From contig CM061233.1 in NCBI GenBank assembly GCA_030844895.1, positions 95,967,499 to 96,031,498 of the forward strand: DNA of 64,000 bases, given 5' to 3'. How positions within the stretch are numbered: the stretch's first letter is position 1; each line of letters begins with the position of its first letter. The position numbers were made by a program, and so were the translations under genes. Of this stretch, positions 31,942 through 44,139 are shown piece by piece. The notes under the pieces are model-generated. The model searched no databases, was not told the origin of the DNA, and was given only the letters and a program-made list of their open reading frames with translations. Origin of the DNA: Ambrosia x helenae. Taxonomy: Eukaryota; Streptophyta; Magnoliopsida; Asterales; Asteraceae.

Positions 31942-34650
31942 TGTCACACCCTCAAAATCCACTTGCGGAGTTTTACCGCGAGGCGCATGACAAACCAGGA
32001 TCCAAACCAACGATCACAATAAACAAGTCTAACATGAACATAATGCAATTTCAAAACAATGTTTAAAATCCCCGTTTACAGCGGAAGCTTATTCAAAATA
32101 ATTATTCAATAATAAACCAATGTTCAACATTTGTAAAATCATGCAACTCTAGCTAGACGCCGTGCAGACGCGTGCGCCCTAGTTCCACTGTGCTACCTTA
32201 GCGACCTGAGAAAACATGTAAAAGTTTACGTCAGCACAAAAATGCTGGTGAGTTTACAGGTTTTGTATCCAAGTACCAAATCCACCTGTCCATACTATAA
32301 CAATCGAAAACCAGTGTACGCTAGCTAGGCGTATGTTTTGTTACTACCACGATTGGAAAACCATTACTAACTCGAATACCAAATGTGTGCCCGATGTAGT
32401 AACCCTGTTGTTCCTGTTGTTCCTGTTTGAGACAATATGCACCCGCCGACCCTCCAAGTCGACGAGCGGGGTTGGTCACTCCCAATAGCGCTATTCACAT
32501 TTCCCCGTTGTGCAAACCCGCACATTCATGGTTCCCCCGGGACTTCCAAAGATCGTGTAGTACACAATAGAAACCCATAGTATGACAGTAGTTACCAAAT
32601 AATCGTTTTAACACATGTTTTCTCCCCCGAAAGTATGAAACCAGTTTAAAAGAGGGGCCGTAAACTCACCTTAAGTTGCGTTACTCCTTAACCCGAGTAA
32701 ACTCAGCTGCTATGCTAGTCCCGTAAAGCGGCGACCTAACATATGACAGTTACAAGTACTTAGACTAATAACCCGCAGGTTAATTAGTCCCTAGATGTCC
32801 AGACCATAACCAAGTTCGTTTGAAAACACCGTGACTGTTTAACTGACCCAAAGTACAAGACTCGACATCCCATTGGTGACCCGAGACCTCCCGTGTTATG
32901 TTTACGCTCTCAAACATGAAATCATGCAATCACACTTAACATACGTTAACGCACAACAAGTTATAGCACATAGTTCACTTATCACCGAATTACATCCAAA
33001 CATATGTTACCAAGTTATTAGATATGTTACGGGGTTCCTAGCATGTTACTATATGTCAAATCGGGTCTCGGAATGCTAATTTACACTTACAGCAGCAGTA
33101 CACGCGATTAGGAAAAGTAAACTAGCATTTAGGACTGATTGCATATAAAAACTAGCAATTAGGGCTGATTGCATGTAAAAACTAGCAATCAGGGCTGATT
33201 GCATGTAAAAACTAGCAATTAGGGCTGATTGCATGTAAAAACTAGCAATTAGGGCTGATTGCATGTAAAAACTAGCAATTAGGGCTGATTGCATGTAAAA
33301 ACTAGCAATTAGGGCTGATTGCATATAAAAACTAGCAATCAGGGCTACTCGCATGTAAAAACTAGCAATTAGGCCCTAATCGCATGAAAAACTGGCGATT
33401 GGCCTCCTAATCGCCTCTAACATAGGCGATTAGGATTGCTAATCGCCTATAACCTTGTTGTTCCAGTTTTTCGCGCGTTTAACGCTCCAAATCAGATCCA
33501 GAACGTGTGTAACTACCTAATATCATCCCAAACACTATTCTAAACATGTTTCAATTAAAACCCTTCGTTTTGCCTCGTATTATCAGCCCTGCATGCAATC
33601 ACATAATCCAAACACCATTCACATAGCATGCAATCATCATACTAACATGCGTAACTATAACCCTAATATTCAATTCTCAGATTTTATCATCATAATATCA
33701 TTATTATTCTGATCTAACAATAATAACATATCATTCATTCACCTTGAATCATAAAAACCCTAGCTTTCTAATCATAAACACACATAACACATGTATACTA
33801 GTTAGAATCCGATTATCAATACTTATTAACGATTTTCAGAAAGCTTTTCCTTTTTAGAACAGGTCTGGACCATTAGGGATTGATTAAAAACGTTTATAAA
33901 GATTCATGGATGGAAACCAAACCTTAGAATTGTGAAAGAATGAAGGATTAAGCTTGAAACCTTGTGTTTTGATCAAAAATCGCGTTCCAGAGGTTGTGTG
34001 TGTGTTGGGGCAGGTTATGGGACGACTAGGGTTTGTATAATGAAGTTTATGAGGTCAAGTATGGTATTTATAGTCGTTTTTAGTCGTCCAGCACGTAACA
34101 CGCGATTATGCAGCTTTACACGCGATCAGGAAGCCTAATCGCATGTAAGTTCATGCGATTGGGGCCTAATCGCATGAACAGTCATGCGATCAGTCCCCTA
34201 CTCGCCCCATATGATGCCTACTCGCCTCCCTTATGGGCGATTAGGCTTCCCTAATCGCCTATAGGGGCTGGTTTCATGCGTTTTGTGCGTTAAACCCCGT
34301 TTTAACATATGTTAACACATATTCACATACCGACAAGTCACATAATGATTGTAAACACATAACACTTGTAAATACACATATTCAAACTCGTTCACCAATT
34401 CCCGGGACTCGAGACTTGTATGTTCCGTATGCCCTGACGATCCTACAAATCGTCACCGTTTGTACACTTGGTTAAGGACCGACATCTAATGAACCTCTAG
34501 ACCAACATCCAATGATCCTCTAGACTAAACCGATAGTTCCCGAACCATAACCCGACTTAACTAACCCAGTTAAGTACAATATACGCGTGACTCGCTAAGG
34601 TAGACTTTCATCTAGACAACGTTGTTAACCAGAATTTGCCGGGTGTCACA
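31942..34650 (-). repeat. Gypsy 1 3' LTR
   Basis: 2709 bp. TATA box (minus TATAAATA) at 34065-34072 with gcgattag/ctaatcgc palindromes upstream (34099-34265). A nine-unit 30-bp array is at 33121-33390. It retains a 31-bp segment (about 34155-34185) missing from the other LTR. Confidence 0.95.
33121..33390. repeat. 30-bp tandem array in the Gypsy 1 LTR
   Basis: Nine units of exactly 30 bp (actagcaattagggctgatt core). The unit length keeps a minus-strand frame open as repeats of SALIASFYMQ, but the stretch is LTR DNA and I do not call a gene. Confidence 0.95.
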
Positions 34651-34810
34651 TCATCCCCACGTTAAAAGAATTTTCGTCCCGAAAATTGCACAAGTATCAA
34701 AAGAACAAAAGAAATAACGAAGGGAACAAACAAAAGATAGAAACCAAAAGAGAGATTTACCCGTTGTCACATCATCCCCACGTTAAAAGGAATCTCGCCC
34801 CGAGATTCAT
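34651..34810 (-). other. Gypsy 1 polypurine tract, present twice
   Basis: TGTCACATCATCCCCACGTT occurs at 34644 (LTR edge) and again at 34764, 120 bp apart. Each copy is followed by an inverted repeat around cgtcccg or cgccccg. The copy at the LTR is the functional tract; the second looks like a duplicated tract plus LTR tip. Gypsy 2 has the same arrangement at 59022 and 59145. Confidence 0.75.
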
Positions 34811-37800
34811 TCAGCTGCAGAAGAGACATATCTCGACTCGAACGCTTCCTTAGGAAAGAGATGAGGATACTTAGACTTCATCTGATCCTCCCGTTCCCAC
34901 GTATACTCTGGTCCCCGGTTCGAGTTCCACCGAACCTTAACGATACGAATCTTGCTGTGACGTAGGCTACGAATCTTGTAATCAAGGATCTCCACAGGTT
35001 CTTCCACAATCCGAAGACGATCATCAACCTTGATCTCTTCTAGTGGAACGATGAGAGACTCGTCAGCCAGACACTTCTTCAAGTTTGACACATGGAAGAC
35101 GTTATGTACGTTACCGAGCTCCGTCGGTAAATCAAGACGATATGCCACCGGCCCAATCCGTTCCAGGATCGTAAATGGGCCGACATACCGCGGATTGAGT
35201 TTGCCACGCTTCCCAAAGCGTATGACGCCCTTCCATGGTGAGACTTTTAGAAGTACTTTGTCATTAACTTGGAATTCCAATGGTTTGCGACGCTGATCGG
35301 CATAACTCTTTTGCCGATCCCGTGCCGCTGCCAACCGGTTACGAATCTGTACGATCTTTTCCGAAGTTTCGTACACTAGTTCAGGCCCAGTGAGTTGACT
35401 CTCACCCACTTCAGCCCAACAAAGAGGAGAACGGCATTTCCGTCCGTACAGTGCTTCGAACGGAGCCGCCTTGATGCTCGTGTGATAACTGTTATTGTAC
35501 GAGAATTCTACTAACGGCAGATGAGCTTCCCAACCCTTGCCAAAATCGATCACACATGCCCGCAGCATGTCTTCTAAAGTTTGAATCGTGCGCTCACTCT
35601 GACCGTCAGTCTGTGGATGATAAGCCGTACTCATGTCTAGTTGGGTACCCAAAGCCTTGTGCAAAGACTTCCAGAAGTGAGAAGTAAAATGGGAGTCACG
35701 ATCCGAGATAATAGAAACTGGCACCCCGTGCTTAGAAACAACTTCCTTCAAATAAAGACGAGCCAAACGATCCATGGTGTCGGTCTCCTTAATAGCAAGA
35801 AAATGGGCTGATTTCGTCAACCGATCGACAATCACCCATATCTTGTCATTCCCGCTTGGTGATTTAGGAAGTTGTGTGACAAAATCCATGGTAATCCGTT
35901 CCCATTTCCATTCCGGAATTTCAGGTTGTTGCAAGAGACCCGACGGTTTCTGGTATTCCACCTTGACCTTAGCACAGGTCAAGCATTTGCTCACGTATGA
36001 GGCTATATCCGACCTCATGTTTGGCCACCAGTAAAGCACCTTCAGATCTTGGTACATCTTATCCGAACCAGGATGAATAGAATACCGGGACTTATGAGCT
36101 TCATCAAGGACAAGCTCCCGTAGTCCCCCGAATAAAGGAACCCATATGCGTTCTGCGAAGTAGTGCAGGCCATCAGGCCTTCGCTCGAGGTGCTTGTCGG
36201 CACCGTGCATAGTTTCAGCTTTAAGGTTTTCCTCCTTCAAAGCTTCTAACTGGGCAGAACGGAGTTGATCAGGTAAGGATGAATGAATGGTGAGCTGCAA
36301 CGCCCGAACACGACGAGGTTTAGTTGATTCCTTCCTGCTCAAGGCGTCTGCTACAACATTCGCCTTGCCAGGATGGTACTTAATAGCACAATCATAGTCG
36401 TTCAGGAGTTCAATCCAACGACGCTGCCGTATGTTCAAGTGTTGTTGGTCGAAAATATGTTGGAGACTCTTGTGATCGGTGTAGATGGTGCATTTGGTAC
36501 CGTACAAGTAATGTCTCCAAATTTTCAACGCGAATACCACGGCACCCAACTCCAAGTCATGGGTGGTGTAGTTCTTCTCGTGCACCTTGAGTTGACGAGA
36601 AGCATACGCAATCACTTTCTCGCGTTGCATCAACACGCAACCGAGACCATGAATAGAAGCATCACAGTAAACAACGAAATCATCAGGGCCTTCAGGTAAG
36701 GACAAAATAGGAGCGGAACAAAGTTTAGACTTTAGTTCCTCAAACGCTGACTCTTGTGATTCACCCCAGTCGAATTTCCTATCCTTCTGAGTGAGAGTGG
36801 TCAGGGGTTGAGCGATCTTCGAGAACCCCTGAATGAAACGACGATAGTAGCCCGTAAGGCCTAGGAATTGCCGCACCTCAGTTGGCGTCTTTGGTGCTCC
36901 CCAGTCCTTGATCGCTTCGATCTTAGCTGGATCGACATGAATTCCTAGTTCATTAACCACATGTCCTAGGAACTGAACTTCGCGTAACCAAAAGTCACAC
37001 TTTGAGAACTTGGCGTAAAGTTGTTCCCGTCGCAAGAGTTCCAAAACTAACCGCAGATGTTCCTCGTGTTCGGTCTTGTTCTCAGAGTAGATCAGAATGT
37101 CGTCAATAAACACAATGACAAACTTGTCAAGATATGGTTTGCAAACGCGGTTCATCAAATCCATGAAAACCGCCGGTGCGTTTGTGAGACCGAAAGGCAT
37201 GACCAAGAATTCGAAATGGCCATAACGTGTACGAAAGGCAGTCTTGGCAACGTCAGCCTCCCTGACGCGCAGCTGGTGATAACCGGACCTCAAGTCAATC
37301 TTGGAATAATAACTAGAACCCTGAAGCTGGTCGAATAGATCATCAATACGTGGAAGAGGATAACGGTTCTTAACGGTCAATTTGTTCAGTTCTCTGTAGT
37401 CCACACACAAACGGAAACTTCCATCCTTCTTCTTAACAAATAGAATCGGGGCTCCCCAAGGGGAAGAACTTGGCCGGATGAAACCCTTGTCCAAGAGTTC
37501 CTGTAACTGACTAGACAATTCCTGCATCTCAGGAGGTGCAAGGCGGTAGGGGGCCCGAGCAGTAGGAGCAGCCCCTGGTACAAGATCAATACCGAACTCG
37601 ACTTGACGATGAGGAGGAAGACCAGATAAATCATCGGGAAAAACATCAGGAAACTCGCGTACAACTGGAATATCGTCGATCTTCTTCTCATCACCAGAGG
37701 AAACAGATAAAAGTGCCAAAACGGCTGGATACCCCTTTCGAAGACACTTAAGGGCTTTCATGCTAGAGATGATGTTTAGCGGAACACCACCCTTGATACC

Positions 37801-39448
37801 GTACACAGAAAGGAATTCTCCATCAGGGAGAGGAATCCGAATAACCTTATCGTAACAGACAATCTCCGCGCGATACAAAGATAACCAATCCATTCCTACC
37901 ACAACGTCAAAACTACCCAAAGGTACCGGCATAAGGTCGATGGGGAACGATAAACCCGACAACTCTAATTGACACTCCCGAAGGATACTAGTAGCTTCAA
38001 TCGTTTTCCCGTCAGCCAACTCAATAATATACTTGGTCTCTAATGGTACGGGTACTACATCTAGCAGTCGACTAACATCCATGGATACAAAACTCTTGTC
38101 GGCACCAGAATCAAATAACACACTAACAGAACGATTATTGAGAAGGAACGTACCGGTGACTGTGTCAGGGTCCTGTCTAGCCTCAGCGGCTCCAATGACG
38201 AAGGCACGTGCATTTCTGCCGCCGCCCCCGTTGTTCCCATTACCGTTGTTTCCACCCTGCTTCAGTTTTGGGCAATCCTTCTTGTAATGCCCAGTGTCAC
38301 CACAGTTGTAGCATCCTTGTCTTCCTGTAGTCCCTTGAGTAGTCGGAGCTGAGTTAGTAGTCGGGGCCTGGGTCGATGGAAGTGTAGCCCGACAATCTTT
38401 AGCATAATGCCCTGTTCGCTGGCAGAGATGACAACGGTTATTGTCGCAGTTCCCTTGATGATGACGTCCACACTTGTTACATTTGGGCAGTTTCCCCGCA
38501 TAACCACCCTGCTTGTTACCCGAAGAAGAAGAAGAACCCCCATTATCAAACCTCTTACCCTACTGTGTTGGCCCAGATCCTTTCCCGTCATTTTCCCACT
38601 TGCGCTTGTTGTTCTCTGGGGCCTTAACAGTCGAACCCTTCGCAGGCAAAATACCCTCATTCACCTTTAAGTTGGTCATCCTATGAGCCGATCGAACCAC
38701 CTCTGCGTATGTAGGATGATTTCCCGCAGCCACTAATCCTGCAATTTCCGGTACTAACCCCGAGACATAGTGTTCAATCCTACGGTATTCTGGCACATGC
38801 AGATCGGGACACAGCACTGCCAACTCATTCCGCCTCACAGTATACTTCTCAATTTCCGACCCAGTCATCTTGAGGTTCCACACCTCGTGCTCCAGCTTCT
38901 GTACCTCTTCCCTCGGACAGTATTCACGCTTCAGCAGTTGCACGAAATTCTCCCAAGGCATAGCATATGCCTCCCCGATACCCATATTCTGGGTGATGCC
39001 ATTCCACCAAGTCAATGCCACATCCTGGAATAACGCAGCAGCATACTTAACCCGATCTTCTGGGAGACAGTTACACATCAGAAATACTGACTCCACTTTC
39101 TCCAGCCACCTAAGCAAGCTCACCGCACCCTCAGTGCCAGAGAATTCCTGGGGCTTACAGTCCCGGAACATCTTGTAGGTACACATGGGTGGGGGTGGGT
39201 TAACAGGACCACCTGAAATGAAACGTATGAGAAACCACGAAGAATGTAAACAAGGTTCACCAATGAGGCAAAGAAAATGGATAAATCAACTTACCACCAC
39301 CGTTGTGCCCTAACTGAAAGGCAGCTTGGAGCAAGTTGTTCAGATCAGCCTGCGATAGGTTAATACCTCCACGACCACCAGCACCACCGCGACCACCACC
39401 ACGTCCACCATTGCGACCACCTCCACGTCCTCCTCGTACTCCAGACAT
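34807..39448 (-). pseudogene. gag-pol: Gypsy 1 gag-pol polyprotein with putative 82-nt intron, one nonsense codon
   Basis: ATG at 39448 begins MSGVRGGRGGGRNGG, an Arg/Gly-rich N terminus. Exon 1 ends at 39295 with a consensus GTAAGT; a TTTCAG acceptor at 39213 re-enters the frame that runs to the stop at 34807, about 1,519 residues in all. Then: Gag core (39186-38560), three CCHC knuckles (CNKCGRHHQGNC, CHLCQRTGHYAKDC, CYNCGDTGHYKKDC), protease LFDSGADKS, reverse transcriptase FIDDILIYS, RNase H, integrase with HHCC and DDE residues (VDRLTKS, ISDRDSHF, QTDGQSER), and a chromodomain-like end (RGPEYTWERED). The single defect is TAG at 38560-38562, where Gypsy 2 has CAG. Chromodomains steer insertion to heterochromatin. 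Type set to pseudogene only because of the stop. Confidence 0.95.
39213..39294 (-). other. Putative intron in Gypsy 1 gag
   Basis: Minus strand GTAAGTTGATT...TTTCATTTCAG, 82 nt. Without removal, the frame stops shortly after residue 52; with removal it joins the main polyprotein frame. Gypsy 2 has the matching segment at 63584-63665, also 82 nt. Confidence 0.65.
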
Positions 39449-39987
39449 GATTCTGGCAGAAAGAACGAGAAAATTTAGTTTCGCAGATAAAGATAACCAC
39501 TAATGTTCACAAGATCAAAGCTAGATCCCATCCAGGACAATCCCCTCAAACCCAGAGCTCACTAGGGCTTTCATGCATTTCGGTTTATGATTTTGTGTGC
39601 ACCCAAAATGATAAACCGCTCTACATGGTCCTCCAAGTGTTCTCCTAGTTCAAAGTTCAAATCACCGAACATAGACTCTTAGCTATACACCGTAATACTA
39701 CGGTAGTTTATGGCAAGTGTTTCTATTGGAGTACGAAAGGGAGATGTCCGAGCCTTGGACAAATCTCAAGAGTACACGATTTACTCCAATATACTACCCC
39801 GCCTAGAAAGTACGTAACCCGACCTAAGATAGAGCGGATGATGTAACGTAGAAAGACCAACGATTTAGAGACACCCCGACAAGACCATACGTAAACCACC
39901 ATAATGTTTAGTACCATGTGATCGTCTAGTGTGTGAGACTCGGCTATAGACTAGACTCTACATGCAGTCCTAGTTCACTATAACCAT
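39449..39987 (-). other. Gypsy 1 5' leader
   Basis: Untranslated region between primer-binding site and gag ATG; short ORFs only (39723-39917). No other feature seen. Confidence 0.7.
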
Positions 39988-40001
39988 TGGCTCTGATACC
40001 A
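39988..40001 (-). other. Gypsy 1 primer-binding site
   Basis: Minus strand TGGTATCAGAGCCA, three bases from the 5' LTR end at 40005; initiator Met tRNA type. Confidence 0.95.
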
Positions 40002-40004
40002 ATC

Positions 40005-42684
40005 TGTCACACCCTCAAAATCCACTTGCGGAGTTTTACCGCGAGGCGCATGACAAACCAGGATCCAAACCAACGATCACAATAAACAAGTCTAACATGA
40101 AACATAATGCAATTTCAAAACAATGTTTAAAATCCCCGTTTACAGCGGAAGCTTATTCAAAATAATTATTCAATAATAAACCAATGTTCAACATTTGTAA
40201 AATCATGCAACTCTAGCTAGACGCCGTGCAGACGCGTGTGCCCTAGTTCCACTGTGCTACCTTAGCGACCTGAGAAAACATGTAAAAGTTTACGTCAGCA
40301 CAAAAATGCTGGTGAGTTTACAGGTTTTGTATCCAAGTACCAAATCCACCTGTCCATACTATAACAATCGAAAACCAGTGTACGCTAGCTAGGCGTATGT
40401 TTTGTTACTACCACGATTGGAAAACCATTACTAACTCGAATACCAAATGTGTGCCCGATGTAGTAACCCTGTTGTTCCTGTTGTTCCTGTTTGAGACAAT
40501 ATGCACCCGCCGACCCTCCAAGTCGACGAGCGGGGTTGGTCACTCCCAATAGCGCTATTCACATTTCCCCGTTGTGCAAACCCGCACATTCATGGTTCCC
40601 CCCGGGACTTCCAAAGATCGTGTAGTACACAATAGAAACCCATAGTATGACAGTAGTTACCAAATAATCGTTTTAACACATGTTTTCTCCCCCGAAGGTA
40701 TGAAACCAGTTTAAAAGAGGGGCCGTAAACTCACCTTAAGTCGCATTACTCCTTAACCCGAGTAAACTCAGCTGCTATGCTAGTCCCGTAAAGCGGCGAC
40801 CTAACATATGACAGTTACAAGTACTTAGACTAATAACCCGCAGGTTAATTAGTCCCTAGATGTCCAGACCATAACCAAGTTCGTTTGAAAACACCGTGAC
40901 TGTTTAACTGACCCAAAGTACAAGAATCGACATCCCATTGGTGACCCGAGACCTCCCGTGTTATGTTTACGCTCTCAAACATGAAATCATGCAATCACAC
41001 TTAACATACGTTAACGCACAACAAGTTATAGCACATAGTTCACTTATCACCGAATTACATCCAAACATATGTTACCAAGTTATTAGATATGTTACGGGGT
41101 TCCTAGCATGTTACTATATGTCAAATCGGGTCTCGGAATGCTAATTTACACTTACAGCAGCAGTACACGCGATTAGGAAAAGTAAACTAGCATTTAGGAC
41201 TGATTGCATATAAAAACTAGCAATTAGGGCTGATTGCATATAAAAACTAGCAATCAGGGCTGATTGCATGTAAAAACTAGCAATTAGGGCTGATTGCATG
41301 TAAAAACTAGCAATTAGGGCTGATTGCATGTAAAAACTAGCAATTAGGGCTGATTGCATGTAAAAACTAGCAATTAGGGCTGATTGCATATAAAAACTAG
41401 CAATCAGGGCTACTCGCATGTAAAAACTAGCAATTAGGCCCTAATCGCATGAAAAACTGGCGATTGGCCTCCTAATCGCCTCTAACATAGGCGATTAGGA
41501 TTGCTAATCGCCTGTAACCTTGTTGTTCCAGTTTTTCGCGCGTTTAACGCTCCAAATCAGATCCAGAACGTGTGTAACTACCCAATATCATCCCAAACAC
41601 TATTCTAAACATGTTTCAATTAAAACCCTTCGTTTTGCCTCGTATTATCAGCCCTGCATGCAATCACATAATCCAAACACCATTCACATAGCATGCAATC
41701 ATCATACTAACATGCGTAACTATAACCCTAATATTCAATTCTCAGATTTTATCATCATAATATCATTATTATTCTGATCTAACAATAATAACATATCATT
41801 CATTCACCTTGAATCATAAAAACCCTAGCTTTCTAATCATAAACACACATAACACATGTATACTAGTTAGAATCCGATTATCAATACTTATTAACGATTT
41901 TCAGAAAGCTTTTCCTTTTTAGAACAGGTCTGGACCATTAGGGATTGATTAAAAACGTTTATAAAGATTCATGGATGGAAACCAAACCTTAGAATTGTGA
42001 AAGAATGAAGGATTAAGCTTGAAACCTTGTGTTTTGATCAAAAATCGCGTTCCAGAGGTTGTGTGTGTGTTGGGGCAGGTTATGGGACGACTAGGGTTTG
42101 TATAATGAAGTTTATGAGGTCAAGTATGGTATTTATAGTCGTTTTTAGTCGTCCAGCACGTAACACGCGATTATGCAGCTTTACACGCGATCAGGAAGCC
42201 TAATCGCATGTAAGTTCATGCGATCAGTCCCCTACTCGCCCCATATGATGCCTACTCGCCTCCCTTATGGGCGATTAGGCTTCCCTAATCGCCTATAGGG
42301 GCTGGTTTCATGCGTTTTGTGCGTTAAACCCCGTTTTAACATATGTTAACACATATTCACATACCGACAAGTCACATAATGATTGTAAACACATAACACT
42401 TGTAAATACACATATTCACACTCGTTCACCAATTCCCGGGACTCGAGACTTGTATGTTCCGTATGCCCTGACGATCCTACAAATCGTCACCGTTTGTACA
42501 CTTGGTTAAGGACCGACATCTAATGAACCTCTAGACCAACATCCAATGATCCTCTAGACTAAACCGATAGTTCCCGAACCATAACTCGACTTAACTAACC
42601 CAGTTAAGTACAATATACGCGTGACTCGCTAAGGTAGACTTTCATCTAGACAACGTTGTTAACCAGAATTTGTCGGGTGTCACA
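40005..42684 (-). repeat. Gypsy 1 5' LTR
   Basis: 2680 bp. TATA box (minus TATAAATA) at 42130-42137. Nine-unit 30-bp array at 41186-41455. Lacks the 31 bp lying between two catgcgat copies in the partner LTR, as expected from slippage between direct repeats. Confidence 0.95.
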
Positions 42685-44126
42685 CGAGCTCTAAGGCTCC
42701 TGGAGAGAATGTGGATGAAGATATATTCTGGAATGAGAAACTGCAATCGTTGTCTGAAGACGATAAGAACATGTATCGCCAGATGCTCACTGATCGAGTC
42801 TGGACGATCGACATGACTAGTAGATTTCCAGAGATATTTGAATCGAACAATAAACTATTCGAGTTGGAGTTTGATGACCCTGATCTTGAGGATGGGGAAG
42901 TTTCTGCGGCAATTTCAAAATAAATCCTTGAGGGTTTAGCTAAGCAAGTAGGAAAGACTTTGGAAGAATTACTTGCTGACAATTTCATTCCGAAGATACC
43001 TGAGAAGGAAGCCGGGAATCATTCTGATGACCGTGATGTTCCTGCGTTTGAGGAAGTTGAAATGGAAGATATTACGAGTGAGGAGTATCCACAATACTTC
43101 AAGACTAATCAAGATTGTGGATTTCCTGGATTCTCAGATGATTTGCTAAACCATGCCGAGAAACTAGCGAAAGAGAAGAGCAAAGCGTTTGAAGACGAAA
43201 TCTTTAAAGGGCATGACAAACCACGGTTCGAGCAGTCGGAGAGTTTGAAAGAATTCTTGAAGAAGTTAAAAGAAAAAGAAAACAATCGTCCGAAAGCTGA
43301 AGTTCAAGGAAGCTTTTACAAACTTCATAGTGGTATTTTCAAAGGTCGTGCTTTGGCCTGGAAGTTTGTTAAAGAATTGAGATGTATTGCAGTAAAGTGG
43401 GAGAAGGGAATCTTATACTTCGATAAATTTCATCATTTGAAGACTCTTCCCTATTGGGCAATCCGTGATATTTGTCGTCACCGTTTAACGGGAGCGTCAA
43501 ATAGTCAAATTACCTACTTTGCTGAGAAAATGACGAGAGAAAGCCGAACCAAGTGGGATTTGTTTAAACCACAATATCCTAAACGAATTGTTCACAAGAA
43601 GGATATTGATCAGATTACAGGTATGCCCAAGGTGACGTTAAAGTACAAACCACCACGAGTGTTGAAAAATATTCCTTTGTTGCCTATCCCACAACACTTC
43701 GCCAAAGATTTCATCTGGTGGTATTATGATTGGAAGATTGCAGAGGCCGTGATTGTGTTGAAAGACGGAGAGAAGAACTACAAGAAAGTACACATCTTTG
43801 ATCCTATGTGGTTGATAAACTGCTCACATGAGGATATAATCATGTTGTTCTACAATCCGATCTATTCTGATGCGAAGGATGCTGAGCAAGAAGGAAAGTA
43901 CCAACGTGTGGTATTTCTGTGCTTTGCGTATGACATTAATGTTGGGTGTGACTATGGCGAGAAGCTGGGAAAGTTTGTTGAAAAGCAAAAGGTGCCTGAA
44001 CTGAAAACGAAGAAGCAAAAGCAATTTCAGGAACCGGTGTTGACGAAAGAACAGAAGATTCAACGACATATCAGACTGATGAATATTAGATTGGATGAAC
44101 AACGTCGACAACAATCCAAGCAATAG

Positions 44127-44139
44127 TCGAGGGGGAGTT
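44127..44139 (+). other. Copia B polypurine tract
   Basis: TCGAGGGGGAGTT directly before the 3' LTR TG at 44140. The third ORF stop codon (44124-44126) abuts it. Confidence 0.85.

Larger units (their letters stand above)
31942..42684 (-). mobile_element. Gypsy 1: complete Tekay-type chromovirus
   Basis: LTRs of 2709 bp (31942-34650) and 2680 bp (40005-42684), duplication cgagc (31937-31941 and 42685-42689), primer-binding site 39988-40001, purine tract from 34651. A single gag-pol reading frame with chromodomain-type C end places it in the Tekay/Del chromoviruses. The LTRs differ by about 12 substitutions, two one-base insertions and one 31-bp deletion. It is the youngest layer of the nest and nearly intact, with one nonsense codon. 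Confidence 0.97.
29791..44126 (+). pseudogene. Copia B third ORF (env-like), split by Gypsy 1
   Basis: Starts MSEQEKTTEQ at 29791 and is open to the Gypsy 1 insertion at 31941/31942. It resumes in the same frame after the cgagc duplication at 42690, meets an in-frame TAA at 42921-42923, then continues to a stop at 44126, 13 bases before the 3' LTR. Residues 35-240 are homologous to the N-terminal domain of the Copia A third ORF (EFWSNA 76-81, IQGQRV 96-101, LLYPRF near 218). A Lys-rich linker with nuclear-signal-like clusters follows, then a strong coiled coil (about 540-630) and an Asp/Ser-rich acidic stretch. The C-terminal part (43300-43980) looks globular and Trp/Tyr-rich and I do not recognise it. 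No signal peptide or membrane helix is apparent, so the env-like label is by position only. Confidence 0.85.

Noticed and set aside
33076..33354. Repetitive protein (SALIASFYMQ)n and CRISPR-like array
   Set aside because: The 30-bp units are contiguous without spacers, lie in an LTR, and occur identically in both LTRs (also 41141-41419).
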